A stretch of DNA of 64,000 nucleotides from Acidobacteriota bacterium (GTDB taxonomy: Bacteria; Acidobacteriota; Terriglobia; Bryobacterales; Bryobacteraceae), in NCBI GenBank assembly GCA_029776225.1, contig JAKOTR010000053.1, positions 62,001 through 126,000 on the forward strand, written 5' to 3'. A program made the position numbers and the translations under genes. Of this stretch, positions 9,203 to 17,420 are shown piece by piece. Every line of letters starts with the position of its first letter. Position 1 is the first letter of the stretch. The notes under the pieces are model-generated. The model was not told where the DNA came from, did not search any database, and was given only the letters and a program-made list of their open reading frames with translations.

Positions 9203-9577
9203 TTATTCGCTCCCGATCAGTTTCCTCAAGCGGTCCAATTCGGCCTCGTCGATGTCTTTGTCTTCAAGCAAGTTCTGCACCAGCAGTTCCGGTGAATTGT
9301 TAAAGAAACGGCTCAAGAGGTGCCGGACTGCGCTGCGGCTGGCCTGACCGCGATCCACCACCGGTCGATAGACAAACGCCCGCTTATCTTTGGTATGCCG
9401 CACATAGCCTTTCCGTTCCAAAATTCTCAACATCGTGAGGACGGTGTTGTAGGCGACGGGCTTGCCCCTGGGGAGAGCCTCGACAACCTCGCTAACGGTG
9501 GCCGCGCCTTTCTCCCAGAGGACCTCCATGACGGGAAGCTCGGCTTCGGTCAGGGTTTGCGATGGTCTTCGGGGCAT
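9203..9577 (-). CDS. BlaI/MecI-family transcriptional repressor
   Basis: 124 residues, the normal size for the family. The winged-helix N-terminus has the hallmark LTEAELPVMEVLWEKGAATV and VAYNTVLTMLRILERKGYV. The C-terminal helices (LLSRFFNNSPELLVQNLLED) form the dimer and cleavage region. It should bind palindromic operators at its own promoter and be released when the adjacent M56 protease is activated. A near-consensus sigma-70 promoter with inverted-repeat sites on both sides lies immediately upstream. ATG at 9577. Confidence 0.93.
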   Translation of the reverse strand: MPRRPSQTLTEAELPVMEVLWEKGAATVSEVVEALPRGKPVAYNTVLTMLRILERKGYVRHTKDKRAFVYRPVVDRGQASRSAVRHLLSRFFNNSPELLVQNLLEDKDIDEAELDRLRKLIGSE

Positions 9578-9590
9578 CGTGCGCAGGAAC

Positions 9591-9606
9591 TCTTAAATCT
9601 TTAAGA
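9591..9606. promoter_or_regulatory. Operator candidate 1: palindrome upstream of the blaI-like start
   Basis: TCTTAAATCTTTAAGA is a perfect 7-bp inverted repeat with a 2-base centre, extended by partly matching flanks (AAC and CTT). It lies 14 bases before the repressor's ATG, within the transcribed leader. Its left half AACTCTTAAA recurs in inverted orientation at site 2 (9654-9666). Autorepression by the BlaI-like protein is the natural reading. Confidence 0.6.
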
Positions 9607-9620
9607 CTTGCTCAATTTCA

Positions 9621-9649
9621 TTTGTACACCGGTCCGAGGCTGGTGTCAA
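9621..9649 (-). promoter_or_regulatory. Sigma-70 promoter of the blaI-blaR1-like operon
   Basis: Read on the minus strand: TTGACA (9649-9644), a 17-base spacer, then TACAAA (9626-9621). The -35 is a full consensus match and the spacing is ideal. The start of transcription would fall near 9614, between the promoter and operator site 1. Confidence 0.7.
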
Positions 9650-9653
9650 CTAA

Positions 9654-9666
9654 AACTTTAAGAGTT
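9654..9666. promoter_or_regulatory. Operator candidate 2: near-palindrome just upstream of the -35
   Basis: AACTTTAAGAGTT has AACT/AGTT arms and shares the AACTCTTAAA half-site (inverse strand) with operator 1, about 60 bases away. It lies 5 bases upstream of the blaI -35 and about 60 bases before the start codon of the divergent serine hydrolase, so one bound repressor could affect both directions. Confidence 0.5.
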
Positions 9667-9725
9667 CTGGCGGGAGCGTCTTCCAAGGTCTTGCCAGCCG
9701 CACAGCCGCGCTACAATGAACCCCA

Positions 9726-10766
9726 ATGCTGAGCTGCTTGCTGCGCTGTGCCCCCGTGTTGTCTGTGGCCTGGTTTGTGGCCGCGCCCGCGTGGGGGCAG
9801 GCCGGAAGCGCACAGCCGCCCGACTTCCGCGAGGCCGTTCAGGCCGCCACCAAACTACCCAGGATCCGCAGCCTGCTGGTGAGCCGGCGCGGAGACTTGA
9901 TTCTGGAACGCTATTTCCACGGCGCGCGGGCAACAACCCATGCCAACGTCAAGTCGGTGTCCAAGAGCGTGATCTCGGCTCTCACGGGAATCGCAATCGC
10001 GCGCGGGCTTCTGCCGGGCGTGGATGCGCCGATCGCGCCGTACTTTCCGGAGCTGGCCCGCCCCAACGTGGACCCGCGGAAACGAAAGATCACGATCGAA
10101 GATCTGCTGACCATGCGCTCGGGGCTGCAATCCACCAGCGGCCCCTATTACGGCGCCTGGGTGCGGAGCCCGAACTGGGTGCGCTATGTTCTGGAGCGCC
10201 CCCTGATCGCTGCCCCTGGAGAACGCGTGGAGTACAGCACCGGAAACACCCATCTGCTTTCCGCCATTCTGACGAAAGTCACCGGAAAGTCCACGTGGGC
10301 GTTCGCGCAAGAAGCTTTGGGCAAACCGCTGGGCATCACGCTGGCCCAGTGGACCCGCGACCCGCAAGGAATCTATTTCGGCGGCAATGAAATGTCCATG
10401 ACGCCCCGGCAGATGATTCGCTTCGGCGAGTTGTACGCCAACCGCGGCGTGGCGGGCGGAAAGCAGGTGGTTCCCGCATCGTGGATCGACGCCTCTTTCA
10501 TCCCGCGGGGGCGGTCCTCCATCAGCGAACAGCTTTACGGCTATGGGTGGTGGATCGGCATGATGGCGGACACGCCGGTGTATTTCGCCTGGGGATCGGG
10601 CGGGCAGTACATCTTTGTGATCCCGTCTCTCGATCTTGTCGTGGCGACGACTTCCACCGTGGGCGGAGGCGATGGCTATCACCGCCAGCATCAGGCCGTG
10701 TACGACCTGGTGGAGAGATTTATCGTCCAGCCGGTGGCTTTTTCGCTGCGAGCAGGCAATTTCTAG
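9726..10766 (+). CDS. Exported serine hydrolase, class C beta-lactamase/esterase family
   Basis: 346 residues with a signal peptide ending about residue 25 (FVAAPAWGQ). The serine beta-lactamase fold is shown by SVSK (SxxK nucleophile motif, near residue 77), YSTGN (YxN-like motif) and WGSGG near the C-terminus in place of KTG. The family covers esterases, D-aminopeptidases and class C beta-lactamases; the substrate cannot be read from sequence. The gene is divergent from the blaI/blaR1-like pair and shares its 148-bp control region, which suggests that it responds to the same cell-wall-type signal. A TACAAT hexamer at 9712-9717 is only 8 bases before the ATG, so the mRNA may have almost no leader. 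Confidence 0.88.
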   Translation: MLSCLLRCAPVLSVAWFVAAPAWGQAGSAQPPDFREAVQAATKLPRIRSLLVSRRGDLILERYFHGARATTHANVKSVSKSVISALTGIAIARGLLPGVDAPIAPYFPELARPNVDPRKRKITIEDLLTMRSGLQSTSGPYYGAWVRSPNWVRYVLERPLIAAPGERVEYSTGNTHLLSAILTKVTGKSTWAFAQEALGKPLGITLAQWTRDPQGIYFGGNEMSMTPRQMIRFGELYANRGVAGGKQVVPASWIDASFIPRGRSSISEQLYGYGWWIGMMADTPVYFAWGSGGQYIFVIPSLDLVVATTSTVGGGDGYHRQHQAVYDLVERFIVQPVAFSLRAGNF

Positions 10767-10808
10767 CCATTCTTTCCAGAAATTGAAGTTTATTTTGCGA
10801 AAAACCCC

Positions 10809-10837
10809 TTGTGCTCAGGCGCCGCCCGGACTATGAT
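10809..10837 (+). promoter_or_regulatory. Possible sigma-70 promoter for the CheB-CheR hybrid gene
   Basis: TTGTGC (10809-10814), 17-base spacer, TATGAT (10832-10837). It lies about 100 bases upstream of the start codon in an otherwise empty 176-bp gap. Confidence 0.4.
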
Positions 10838-10942
10838 TCTGAGGCGACCTTAACGAAAACCCGCGCGTCTCCGAGCACTCTTGCTTGGACACACGCTGCC
10901 ACTCACGTCAGGTGGTAATATCGCAGCGGGTCAAGAAAAGCC

Positions 10943-13900
10943 ATGCCACCCGCCGAAGAGGAAGAGCCGCCATCAACGGCGGCGAGCCGCAGTTCCGGCG
11001 CAACCGGACGGAATTTCCCCGTCGTAGCGGTGGGAGCATCTGCCGGAGGACTCGAAGCCTTCACGGCCCTGCTCAGACGCCTCCCCGCGCAGACGGGCAT
11101 GGCGTTTGTTTTCATCCAGCATTTGGATCCCACTCACGAAAGCAGGTTGGCTCAACTGCTTTCCCGGGAGACAGTGATGCCGGTGACCTTCGCCGAGGAC
11201 GGCGAGGTGCTTTCGCCAAACCGCGTGTACGTGATTCCGCCCAACACCACGATGACGATTTCCGGCCTCACGCTCACGCTGGGGCCGAGGGCGGCCGCGG
11301 CGACGGCGGTGGATTCCTTCCTCCGCTCGCTCGCCCTGAGCCAGCAGGAGCGGGCGATCGCGGTGATCTTGTCGGGAACGGGGTCGGACGGAACGCTGGG
11401 GGTGCAAGCGATTTCCGAAGAGGGCGGCATCGTCCTCGTGCAGGCCCCGCAGACGGCAAAATTCGACGGCATGCCTCGCAGCGCCGTCGCCACGGGCTGC
11501 GCCGACTTCGTGCTGCCGCCCGAGGGGATCGCGGCGGAACTGGCCAGAATCGCCGCCGAGCCCCACCTGGTCAGCCGCGGCATTCCGAACCTTGAACCTC
11601 ACTTCCCTCATTCCGAAAAGGATTTTCGCGCTGTTCTCGACCTGATACGGGAGCATACCGGCATCGACTTCAGCCGCTACCGCCAGACCACTGTGAAGCG
11701 GCGGTTGCTGCGCCGGCTCGGCCTGCTGAGGAGAAAGGACCTCGGCGACTACTTGCGGCATCTCAAAGAGAACCCGGAAGAGGCGCAATCCCTGGCGCAG
11801 GATATTCTGATCCGCGTCACGCGTTTCTTCCGCGACCCGGAAGGATTTGAGGCCTTGAGCACGCACGTGTTTCCGGCGCTGATCCGGAGCACTCCGCCCG
11901 GTCAACCCGTCAGGATCTGGGTGCCGGGCTGCTCAAGCGGGGAGGAAGCCTACTCGATCGCCATCAGTTTCCTGGAAACGGCCGAGCAATTGCAAAGCCG
12001 CGTGCCCGTGCAGGTTTTTGCCACCGACGTGAACGAGTCCGCCATCGAGAAGGCCCGCCGGGGCAGATACCCTGAAAACATCGCCGGGGATATCTCCCAG
12101 GAGCGCCTGTCGCGTTTCTTTGTACGCACCGGGAGAGAGCATCAGGTGAGCAGAAGGCTCCGCGACGCGTGCATTTTCTCGCGGCACGATCTGCTGAACG
12201 ATCCGCCGTTGGCGCGCATGGACCTGATCAGTTGCCGGAATTTGCTCATCTACCTGGAGTCCGTGCAGGAGGACGTATTCCTGCGGTTCCATTTCGCCTT
12301 GAATCCGGGCGGTTTTCTGCTGTTGGGAAAATCCGAATCCGCGGCGTCCTTCCCCGAGTTGTTCGCACCGGTGGATAAGAAAGCAAGGCTCTATGTGAGA
12401 CAGGAGTGCGCGAGATATCCGGCCCCAGCGTATGGGGACGCAAAGGAGGAAGTGCTCGCCCGGGAGCCGCGTTTCGGGCGCAGGCTCGATCTATGCGCCC
12501 AGGCGGACCGGATCCTTGTGGAGCGGTATGGCCCTCCGCGAGTGGTCGTCAATCGCGATCTCGATCCGGTTGGACACGCCGGTGTCCGGACGCCCTCTTC
12601 CGGCATGGAGAGCGGGAAGATCCTGGATGAACTTAGGAAGACCAGGGCGGAGGAATTGAAGAATGCGGTCCGGACGGCAAGTGAAACAGGCGAATCGATC
12701 CGCATTGGCGAGCTGAGGCTCGGTGAGGGCTCATTCTCTGAAGAGTTCAGTGTGGAAGTGACGCCGCTCGAGCCGGAGCGGGACCATTTCCTGATCGTGT
12801 TCGAGCGGCGCGGCGAGATGGATTTGCCGGCCGGGTCCGCCGGTCAGGCGGACATACGCAAGTACGAATCGCGCATCGCCCACCTTCAAAGGCAACTGGC
12901 TTCCAGCCGCACGCACCTTGAGTCCGTCATCAGCGAGCACGAGGCAGCGAACGAGGAAGTTGTCGCCCCAAACGAGGAGTTGCAGAGCCTGAATCAAGAG
13001 CTGGAGAGTTCCAAGGAGGAACTCGAGGCAGCCAACGAAGAGCTGACCACCATCAACCAGGAACTCCAGGTGCGCAATGCGGAACTCGACAGAGCCCGCG
13101 AGTTCGCGGAGGCTACCATTGACACGGTTCGCGGCCCGCTCGCGGTCCTCGGGCCGGACCTTCGGGTGCTCAGGGTAAACCCGGCGTTCTACCGGGTATT
13201 CGGATTGGAGCCGGATGCGGTCAAGGATCGCTACCTTTACGAACTGGGCAACGGGCAATTCAATGTTCCCAGGCTACGGGCGATGCTTGAGGAAGCCCTC
13301 CCCCAGAACCGGGTGATAGAGGATTACGAGCTGGAATACGAGGCGCCCTCCGCGGGCCGGCGCGTTCTGCTCCTGAATGCGCGCCGGTTCGAACGCGAGG
13401 ACCGCATACTGCTGGCGATTGAGGACGTAACCGAGAAGAAACGCATTGAGGAAGAGCTGCGGTATGTGCAGAAGATGGAAGCGATCGGTTATCTCGCGTC
13501 CGGGATAGCTCACGACTTCAACAATTTGCTTACGGGGGTTATAGGAAGCGCCAGCCTTGTGCTGGAGTCTCTCGCCGATGACGATTTTCACAGGCCCACT
13601 CTCGAAGGCATAATCAGCGCCGGGGAACGCGCCGCTCAATTGACGCAGCAGCTCCTGGCCTATGCGGGAAAGGGCCGGTTCTATTTGGAACGGCTAGATC
13701 TGTCCGAGGAAGTCGTGAAGGCGTGCAGGCTGATTCACGTCTCGATTCCCCACAATGTGCAGCTCCGGCTATATCTCGACAGCCATCTCCCTCTGCTGTT
13801 AGCCGATCGCAGCCAGTTGCAGCAGGTTGTGACGAATTTGATCATCAACGCCGTTGAAGCGACTGGCAGCGGCGGGGGCATCGTCGAGGTAAGGACCGGC

Positions 13901-14617
13901 AGGCAGGCCGTGACCGGAGAAAGGCTGCCGGACCTGACTCCCGGGCAGAAAGTGGTTCCCGGCGAGTTCGTGTTTCTGGAAGTGGTGGACAACGGCCCGG
14001 GAATGGACGAAGAGACAAAACGGAAAATCTTCGACCCGTTCTTCACGACGAAGTTCACCGGCAGAGGACTCGGGCTGGCGGCTGTTCTGGGCATTGTGCG
14101 GCAGCACAGGGGAATCGTGCAGGTACGCAGCGCTCCCGGCCGGGGGACCTCTTTCCGAGTCCTGTTTTGCGTTGACGAAACCGTACATGCATCGCTTCCC
14201 GAGGACCTGAGCCGAGAGGACTTGCAGGGCGCCGGGACGGTCCTGGTGGTTGACGACGAGGAACTGATCAGAAACTTCAGCAAAGCAGCGCTCGAACAGT
14301 ACGGCTACCGCGTGCTGCTGGCGAAGGATGGCCAGGAAGCGCTCGAGCTCATGCGGCAAGAGTCCGAAAACATCCGTGTCGTGCTGTTCGATGCCGAGAT
14401 TCCGGACACCGATGAATTGGAAACTCTGGCCGGTATTCGGAGAATCATGCCTGATATTCCGCTGATCATTTGCAGCGGGCTCGGTGAAGTGCCGCACGAG
14501 CGGTACGCCGGGCAGGCGGTGGAGTTCCTGACCAAGCCGTTCACCGTCAGGCAGCTTGCGCGGAAGGTGAAGGAAACCATCAAGCCCGAGCCGCCGGCCG
14601 GCCCGGCTCAAAGCTGA
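10943..14617 (+). CDS. CheB-CheR-PAS-histidine kinase-receiver hybrid signalling protein
   Basis: 1224 residues. The CheB methylesterase domain (about 25-205) keeps its triad: Ser in VGASAGGLEA, His in FIQHLDPTHES, Asp in SGTGSDGTLG. The CheR methyltransferase domain (about 225-490) has the SAM site WVPGCSSGEEAYSIAI. A long coiled coil (about 636-722) is built of near-heptad repeats such as NQELESSKEELEAANEELTT. A PAS domain (about 726-833) follows. The kinase has His in SGIAHDFNNLL (about 856), an N box in NLIINAVEA and a G box in DPFFTTKFTGRGLGLAAVLG. The C-terminal receiver (about 1100-1215) has its acceptor in VVLFDAEIPD (about 1149) and TKPF. This architecture is known in many soil bacteria. 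With no chemoreceptor nearby, its methylation substrate is unknown. Confidence 0.93.
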   Translation: MPPAEEEEPPSTAASRSSGATGRNFPVVAVGASAGGLEAFTALLRRLPAQTGMAFVFIQHLDPTHESRLAQLLSRETVMPVTFAEDGEVLSPNRVYVIPPNTTMTISGLTLTLGPRAAAATAVDSFLRSLALSQQERAIAVILSGTGSDGTLGVQAISEEGGIVLVQAPQTAKFDGMPRSAVATGCADFVLPPEGIAAELARIAAEPHLVSRGIPNLEPHFPHSEKDFRAVLDLIREHTGIDFSRYRQTTVKRRLLRRLGLLRRKDLGDYLRHLKENPEEAQSLAQDILIRVTRFFRDPEGFEALSTHVFPALIRSTPPGQPVRIWVPGCSSGEEAYSIAISFLETAEQLQSRVPVQVFATDVNESAIEKARRGRYPENIAGDISQERLSRFFVRTGREHQVSRRLRDACIFSRHDLLNDPPLARMDLISCRNLLIYLESVQEDVFLRFHFALNPGGFLLLGKSESAASFPELFAPVDKKARLYVRQECARYPAPAYGDAKEEVLAREPRFGRRLDLCAQADRILVERYGPPRVVVNRDLDPVGHAGVRTPSSGMESGKILDELRKTRAEELKNAVRTASETGESIRIGELRLGEGSFSEEFSVEVTPLEPERDHFLIVFERRGEMDLPAGSAGQADIRKYESRIAHLQRQLASSRTHLESVISEHEAANEEVVAPNEELQSLNQELESSKEELEAANEELTTINQELQVRNAELDRAREFAEATIDTVRGPLAVLGPDLRVLRVNPAFYRVFGLEPDAVKDRYLYELGNGQFNVPRLRAMLEEALPQNRVIEDYELEYEAPSAGRRVLLLNARRFEREDRILLAIEDVTEKKRIEEELRYVQKMEAIGYLASGIAHDFNNLLTGVIGSASLVLESLADDDFHRPTLEGIISAGERAAQLTQQLLAYAGKGRFYLERLDLSEEVVKACRLIHVSIPHNVQLRLYLDSHLPLLLADRSQLQQVVTNLIINAVEATGSGGGIVEVRTGRQAVTGERLPDLTPGQKVVPGEFVFLEVVDNGPGMDEETKRKIFDPFFTTKFTGRGLGLAAVLGIVRQHRGIVQVRSAPGRGTSFRVLFCVDETVHASLPEDLSREDLQGAGTVLVVDDEELIRNFSKAALEQYGYRVLLAKDGQEALELMRQESENIRVVLFDAEIPDTDELETLAGIRRIMPDIPLIICSGLGEVPHERYAGQAVEFLTKPFTVRQLARKVKETIKPEPPAGPAQS

Positions 14618-14651
14618 AGATTGCGGCGGTTTCCACGCGTCCGTTCGGCGA

Positions 14652-15308
14652 CTAGCGAAGGCCGGCGAGCTTTTCGAGCCAGGCGTCCATTCCTTCTCCG
14701 GTCTTGGCGGATACGCGGAGGATGGGAAGTCCGGGCCGCACGGCCTGAATGTTGCGCGTGGCGGCGTCCCAGTCGAACTCGACCGCCGCGGCGAGATCCG
14801 CTTTGGTGATGACGGCGAGGTCCGCGCCGTGGAAAATAGTCGGGTACTTGAGCGGCTTGTCCTCGCCTTCGGTCACCGACATGAGCACCACCCGCATGTC
14901 CTCGCCAAGATCGTAAGAGGCCGGGCACACCAGGTTGCCCACGTTTTCGATGAACAGCAGCTCGAAGTCGGCGAGCTTCCAGCCGTCGAGCGCCTTGCGG
15001 ACCATCTCGGCATCGAGGTGGCACACCGTTCCGGTGATGATCTGCTTCACGGGCGCCTTGCTGCGGGCGAGGCGGGCGGCGTCGTTCTCAGTCGCGAGAT
15101 CGCCGACCAGCGCGGCCACGCGGAAGCGCGGCTGAAGCAGGGTGAGCGTGCGTTCGAGCAGGGCAGTCTTGCCGGAGCCGGGGCTGGAAACGAGGCTTAC
15201 CACGCCGACGCCGGCCTCGCGGAATTCCCGCCGCAACTCGCGCGCAAGCAAATCGTTCCGCTTCAGGACGTTCTGCCGCACCTCGATGATCCGCGGTTCA
15301 CGTCTCAT
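14652..15308 (-). CDS. hypB: Hydrogenase nickel incorporation GTPase HypB
   Basis: 218 residues, the normal HypB core length, without a His-rich nickel-storage N-terminus. The P-loop is SSPGSGKTALLE. Family signatures are TGTVCHLDAEMV (metal-binding Cys-His between subunits), FIENVGNLVCPA and ITKADLA. It delivers nickel to the NiFe hydrogenase large subunit in a GTP-dependent step with HypA. The start overlaps the end of hypA by 11 bases, so the pair is coupled. The client enzyme is most likely the hox-type hydrogenase encoded 25 kb downstream in this window. Confidence 0.95.
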   Translation of the reverse strand: MRREPRIIEVRQNVLKRNDLLARELRREFREAGVGVVSLVSSPGSGKTALLERTLTLLQPRFRVAALVGDLATENDAARLARSKAPVKQIITGTVCHLDAEMVRKALDGWKLADFELLFIENVGNLVCPASYDLGEDMRVVLMSVTEGEDKPLKYPTIFHGADLAVITKADLAAAVEFDWDAATRNIQAVRPGLPILRVSAKTGEGMDAWLEKLAGLR

Positions 15309-15648
15309 CCTTTACCTCCAATGCCGTAATCTGAAGCTCGGCGCCCTGTACAACCTCCGGCGCCGGCGTGTCGCACTCCGGACAGCAAAGCCACTGGAAC
15401 GACCGGGGCGACCGCTTCTCGCGGCACCGGGGGCAAAACACGACTACAGGGACCTCCTCCACAACCAGCCGCGAACCCTCAAGCGAAGTGCCGCAGACTG
15501 CCATTTCGTAAGCGGAAATCAGAGCGTCCTTCACCACGCCGGAGAGCGGGCCCAGCTTGAGGTAAACCGCGCTCACCTCGACACCCCGTTGCTTCGCCTC
15601 CTCTTCAGCGATTTCGACAATGTTCATGGCGATGGACAGCTCGTGCAT
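15298..15648 (-). CDS. hypA: Hydrogenase nickel metallochaperone HypA
   Basis: 116 residues starting MHELSIAMNI; the N-terminal Met-His is the nickel site of the family. The zinc site is two pairs of cysteines (FCPRCREK and LCCPECDTP). A much longer open frame continues upstream to 17199, but it is the antisense of the genes there; the true start is ATG 15648. HypA hands nickel to the hydrogenase precursor together with HypB, whose gene overlaps its 3' end. No hypC, D, E or F is present next to them. Confidence 0.94.
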   Translation of the reverse strand: MHELSIAMNIVEIAEEEAKQRGVEVSAVYLKLGPLSGVVKDALISAYEMAVCGTSLEGSRLVVEEVPVVVFCPRCREKRSPRSFQWLCCPECDTPAPEVVQGAELQITALEVKDET

Positions 15649-15822
15649 TCGCGCTCCAGCGCTTGACGCGGGGTGTAAATCCGGAGGATTACTGGAAAAA
15701 CCTTGCCGCGCCTCAACGATTTGAGGAACTAAATACCATCGTAACCGAGACCGGCACGCGGCAGGGACACCGCGCCCGGTTTGGCGCGTAACCTGCACGC
15801 GGAACGGCAGGAGGCATTCAGA

Positions 15823-16785
15823 GTGCGGCAAACAACCATGCGTGCGGCGGCGATCGACCGCTTCGGGGGCCCCGAGGTGCTGCGAATCCATTCGGTGCCG
15901 GTCCCGGAGCCGGCAGAGGGAGAGGTGCTGATCGCTCTCGACACCGCGGGAGTCGGCAGTTGGGATGCGGCGATGCGCGCCGGGTGGTCTCCCACCGGCC
16001 ACACGGAGTTCCCGCTCGTGCTGGGCAGCGACGGCGCCGGAACGGTGGCCGCGGTTGGGCCGGGCGTCGAGCGCCTGCGCGAGGGAGATCAGGTGTACGC
16101 GTACGGCTTCGCGAATCCCAAAGGCGGCTTCTATGCGGAGTACGTGGTGGTGAAGGAGGAACAGGCGGCGCCCATTCCGAAAAACCTCGATTTGCTGCGC
16201 GCCGGCGCAATCCCGACCACCGGCCTCACGGCTTTGCAGGGCCTCGACGACGCGCTGCGGATTCAGCCGGGAGAAACGGTCCTCATTCACGGCGCCGGGG
16301 GCGGCGTGGGCAGCCTTGCCGTTCAGTTCGCCAAACTGCGCGGCGCGAGAGTGATTGCGACGGCTACGGGGGAAGACGGAGTCGAGTTCGTGCGCCGCCT
16401 GGGAGCGGATGAAGCACTCGACGGGCGGCGCGAGGATCTGGCCGCGGAGATTCGCCGCGTTGCGCCCGGCGGCGTGTCCAATCTGCTTGCGCTGGCGGGC
16501 GGCGCAGGCTTGGAACGTTGTCTCGACGCCATGAGAGACGGCGGCCGTCTGGCATATCCGAACGGAGTGGAACCCGAGCCGAAACCGAGACAAGGACTGC
16601 GTGTCACGACTTACAACGGGGAGCCCGGCGTGGAGCAGTTCTCCCGCCTCACCCGGGCGGTGGAGGAAGCCGGGTTGCAGGTTCCGATCGCGGCGGAGTA
16701 CCCGCTCGGCGATGCGGCAAAGGCGCACGAACGCCTGGCCGCGGGACATGTACTCGGGAAGATCGTGCTTCGGACTCGGGCCTGA
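15823..16785 (+). CDS. NADPH:quinone oxidoreductase-like medium-chain dehydrogenase
   Basis: About 320 residues. The family start is visible as MRAAAIDRFGGPEVL. I chose the GTG at 15823 because AGGAGG lies 8 bases upstream; ATG 15838 is the alternative. The GroES-like N-terminal half contains VLGSDGAGTVAAVGPGVERL. The Rossmann half contains LIHGAGGGVGSLAVQFAKLRGARVIAT. The catalytic-zinc cysteines of alcohol dehydrogenases are missing, which places it with zeta-crystallin/quinone reductases that use NADPH. Substrate unknown. It is divergent from hypA and leads a plus-strand run with the HdeD-like gene 55 bases downstream. Confidence 0.9.
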   Translation: MRQTTMRAAAIDRFGGPEVLRIHSVPVPEPAEGEVLIALDTAGVGSWDAAMRAGWSPTGHTEFPLVLGSDGAGTVAAVGPGVERLREGDQVYAYGFANPKGGFYAEYVVVKEEQAAPIPKNLDLLRAGAIPTTGLTALQGLDDALRIQPGETVLIHGAGGGVGSLAVQFAKLRGARVIATATGEDGVEFVRRLGADEALDGRREDLAAEIRRVAPGGVSNLLALAGGAGLERCLDAMRDGGRLAYPNGVEPEPKPRQGLRVTTYNGEPGVEQFSRLTRAVEEAGLQVPIAAEYPLGDAAKAHERLAAGHVLGKIVLRTRA

Positions 16786-16840
16786 GCCGCGCCGGGTTTG
16801 GCGACGGGCTTGCACCGGATACCTTCCGGAGGGGATAAAG

Positions 16841-17413
16841 ATGCCAACCCTGATTGCAAGAAACTGGTGGTCGATGTTGATTCGAGGCATCGCCGCGATC
16901 GTGTTTGGGATCCTGGCGCTTAGCTGGCCGGGAAAAACCTTCGGGGCGCTGGTGCTGCTGTTCGGCGCGTTTGCGCTGGTGCATGGGATTGCCTCTATCG
17001 CCGGCGCGGCGAAAAGATCCAGGGAGCACGAGCCTTGGGGAGGTCTTCTGGTGGAAGGCATCGTGAGCGTGGCGGCGGGCATTATTGCATTCTTCTGGCC
17101 CGCCATAACGGGGCTGGCGCTGGTGATGCTCATCTCGGCGTGGGCCCTGATTACCGGGATAACCGAAATCACGGCTGCGATCCGGCTCAGAAGATACATC
17201 CGGGGAGAATGGCGGCTGGTGGCCAGCGGCGTGATCTCCGTGTTGCTGGCAGCGTTTCTGTTCGCTGCTCCGGTGGCCGGTGCGGTGGCGATCGCAATGG
17301 CGGTCGGTATTTACGCGATCATCTTCGGAGCCCTGGAGATTGCGCTCGCGTTCCGGCTGCGCAACTGGTCGGGATTATTGCCCGAGGCGGAAAGGCTGAG
17401 GCCCGCCGCTTAA
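16841..17413 (+). CDS. HdeD-like DUF308 membrane protein
   Basis: 190 residues with six predicted membrane spans in three repeated hairpins (IRGIAAIVFGILALSWPGKT, VEGIVSVAAGIIAFFWPA and VASGVISVLLAAFLFAAPVA). This is the HdeD/DUF308 pattern, where each pair begins with a Gly-rich first helix and a WP or AP turn. E. coli HdeD is linked to acid resistance; the role here is unproven. ATG 16841 has GGAGGGG about 7 bases upstream. The frame open to 16601 is the shadow of the oxidoreductase gene. Confidence 0.88.
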   Translation: MPTLIARNWWSMLIRGIAAIVFGILALSWPGKTFGALVLLFGAFALVHGIASIAGAAKRSREHEPWGGLLVEGIVSVAAGIIAFFWPAITGLALVMLISAWALITGITEITAAIRLRRYIRGEWRLVASGVISVLLAAFLFAAPVAGAVAIAMAVGIYAIIFGALEIALAFRLRNWSGLLPEAERLRPAA

Positions 17414-17420
17414 TTCCGGA

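Noticed and set aside
15298-17199. 633-codon minus-strand frame
   Set aside because: Only its last 116 codons are real (hypA). The rest is antisense to the oxidoreductase and HdeD-like genes.
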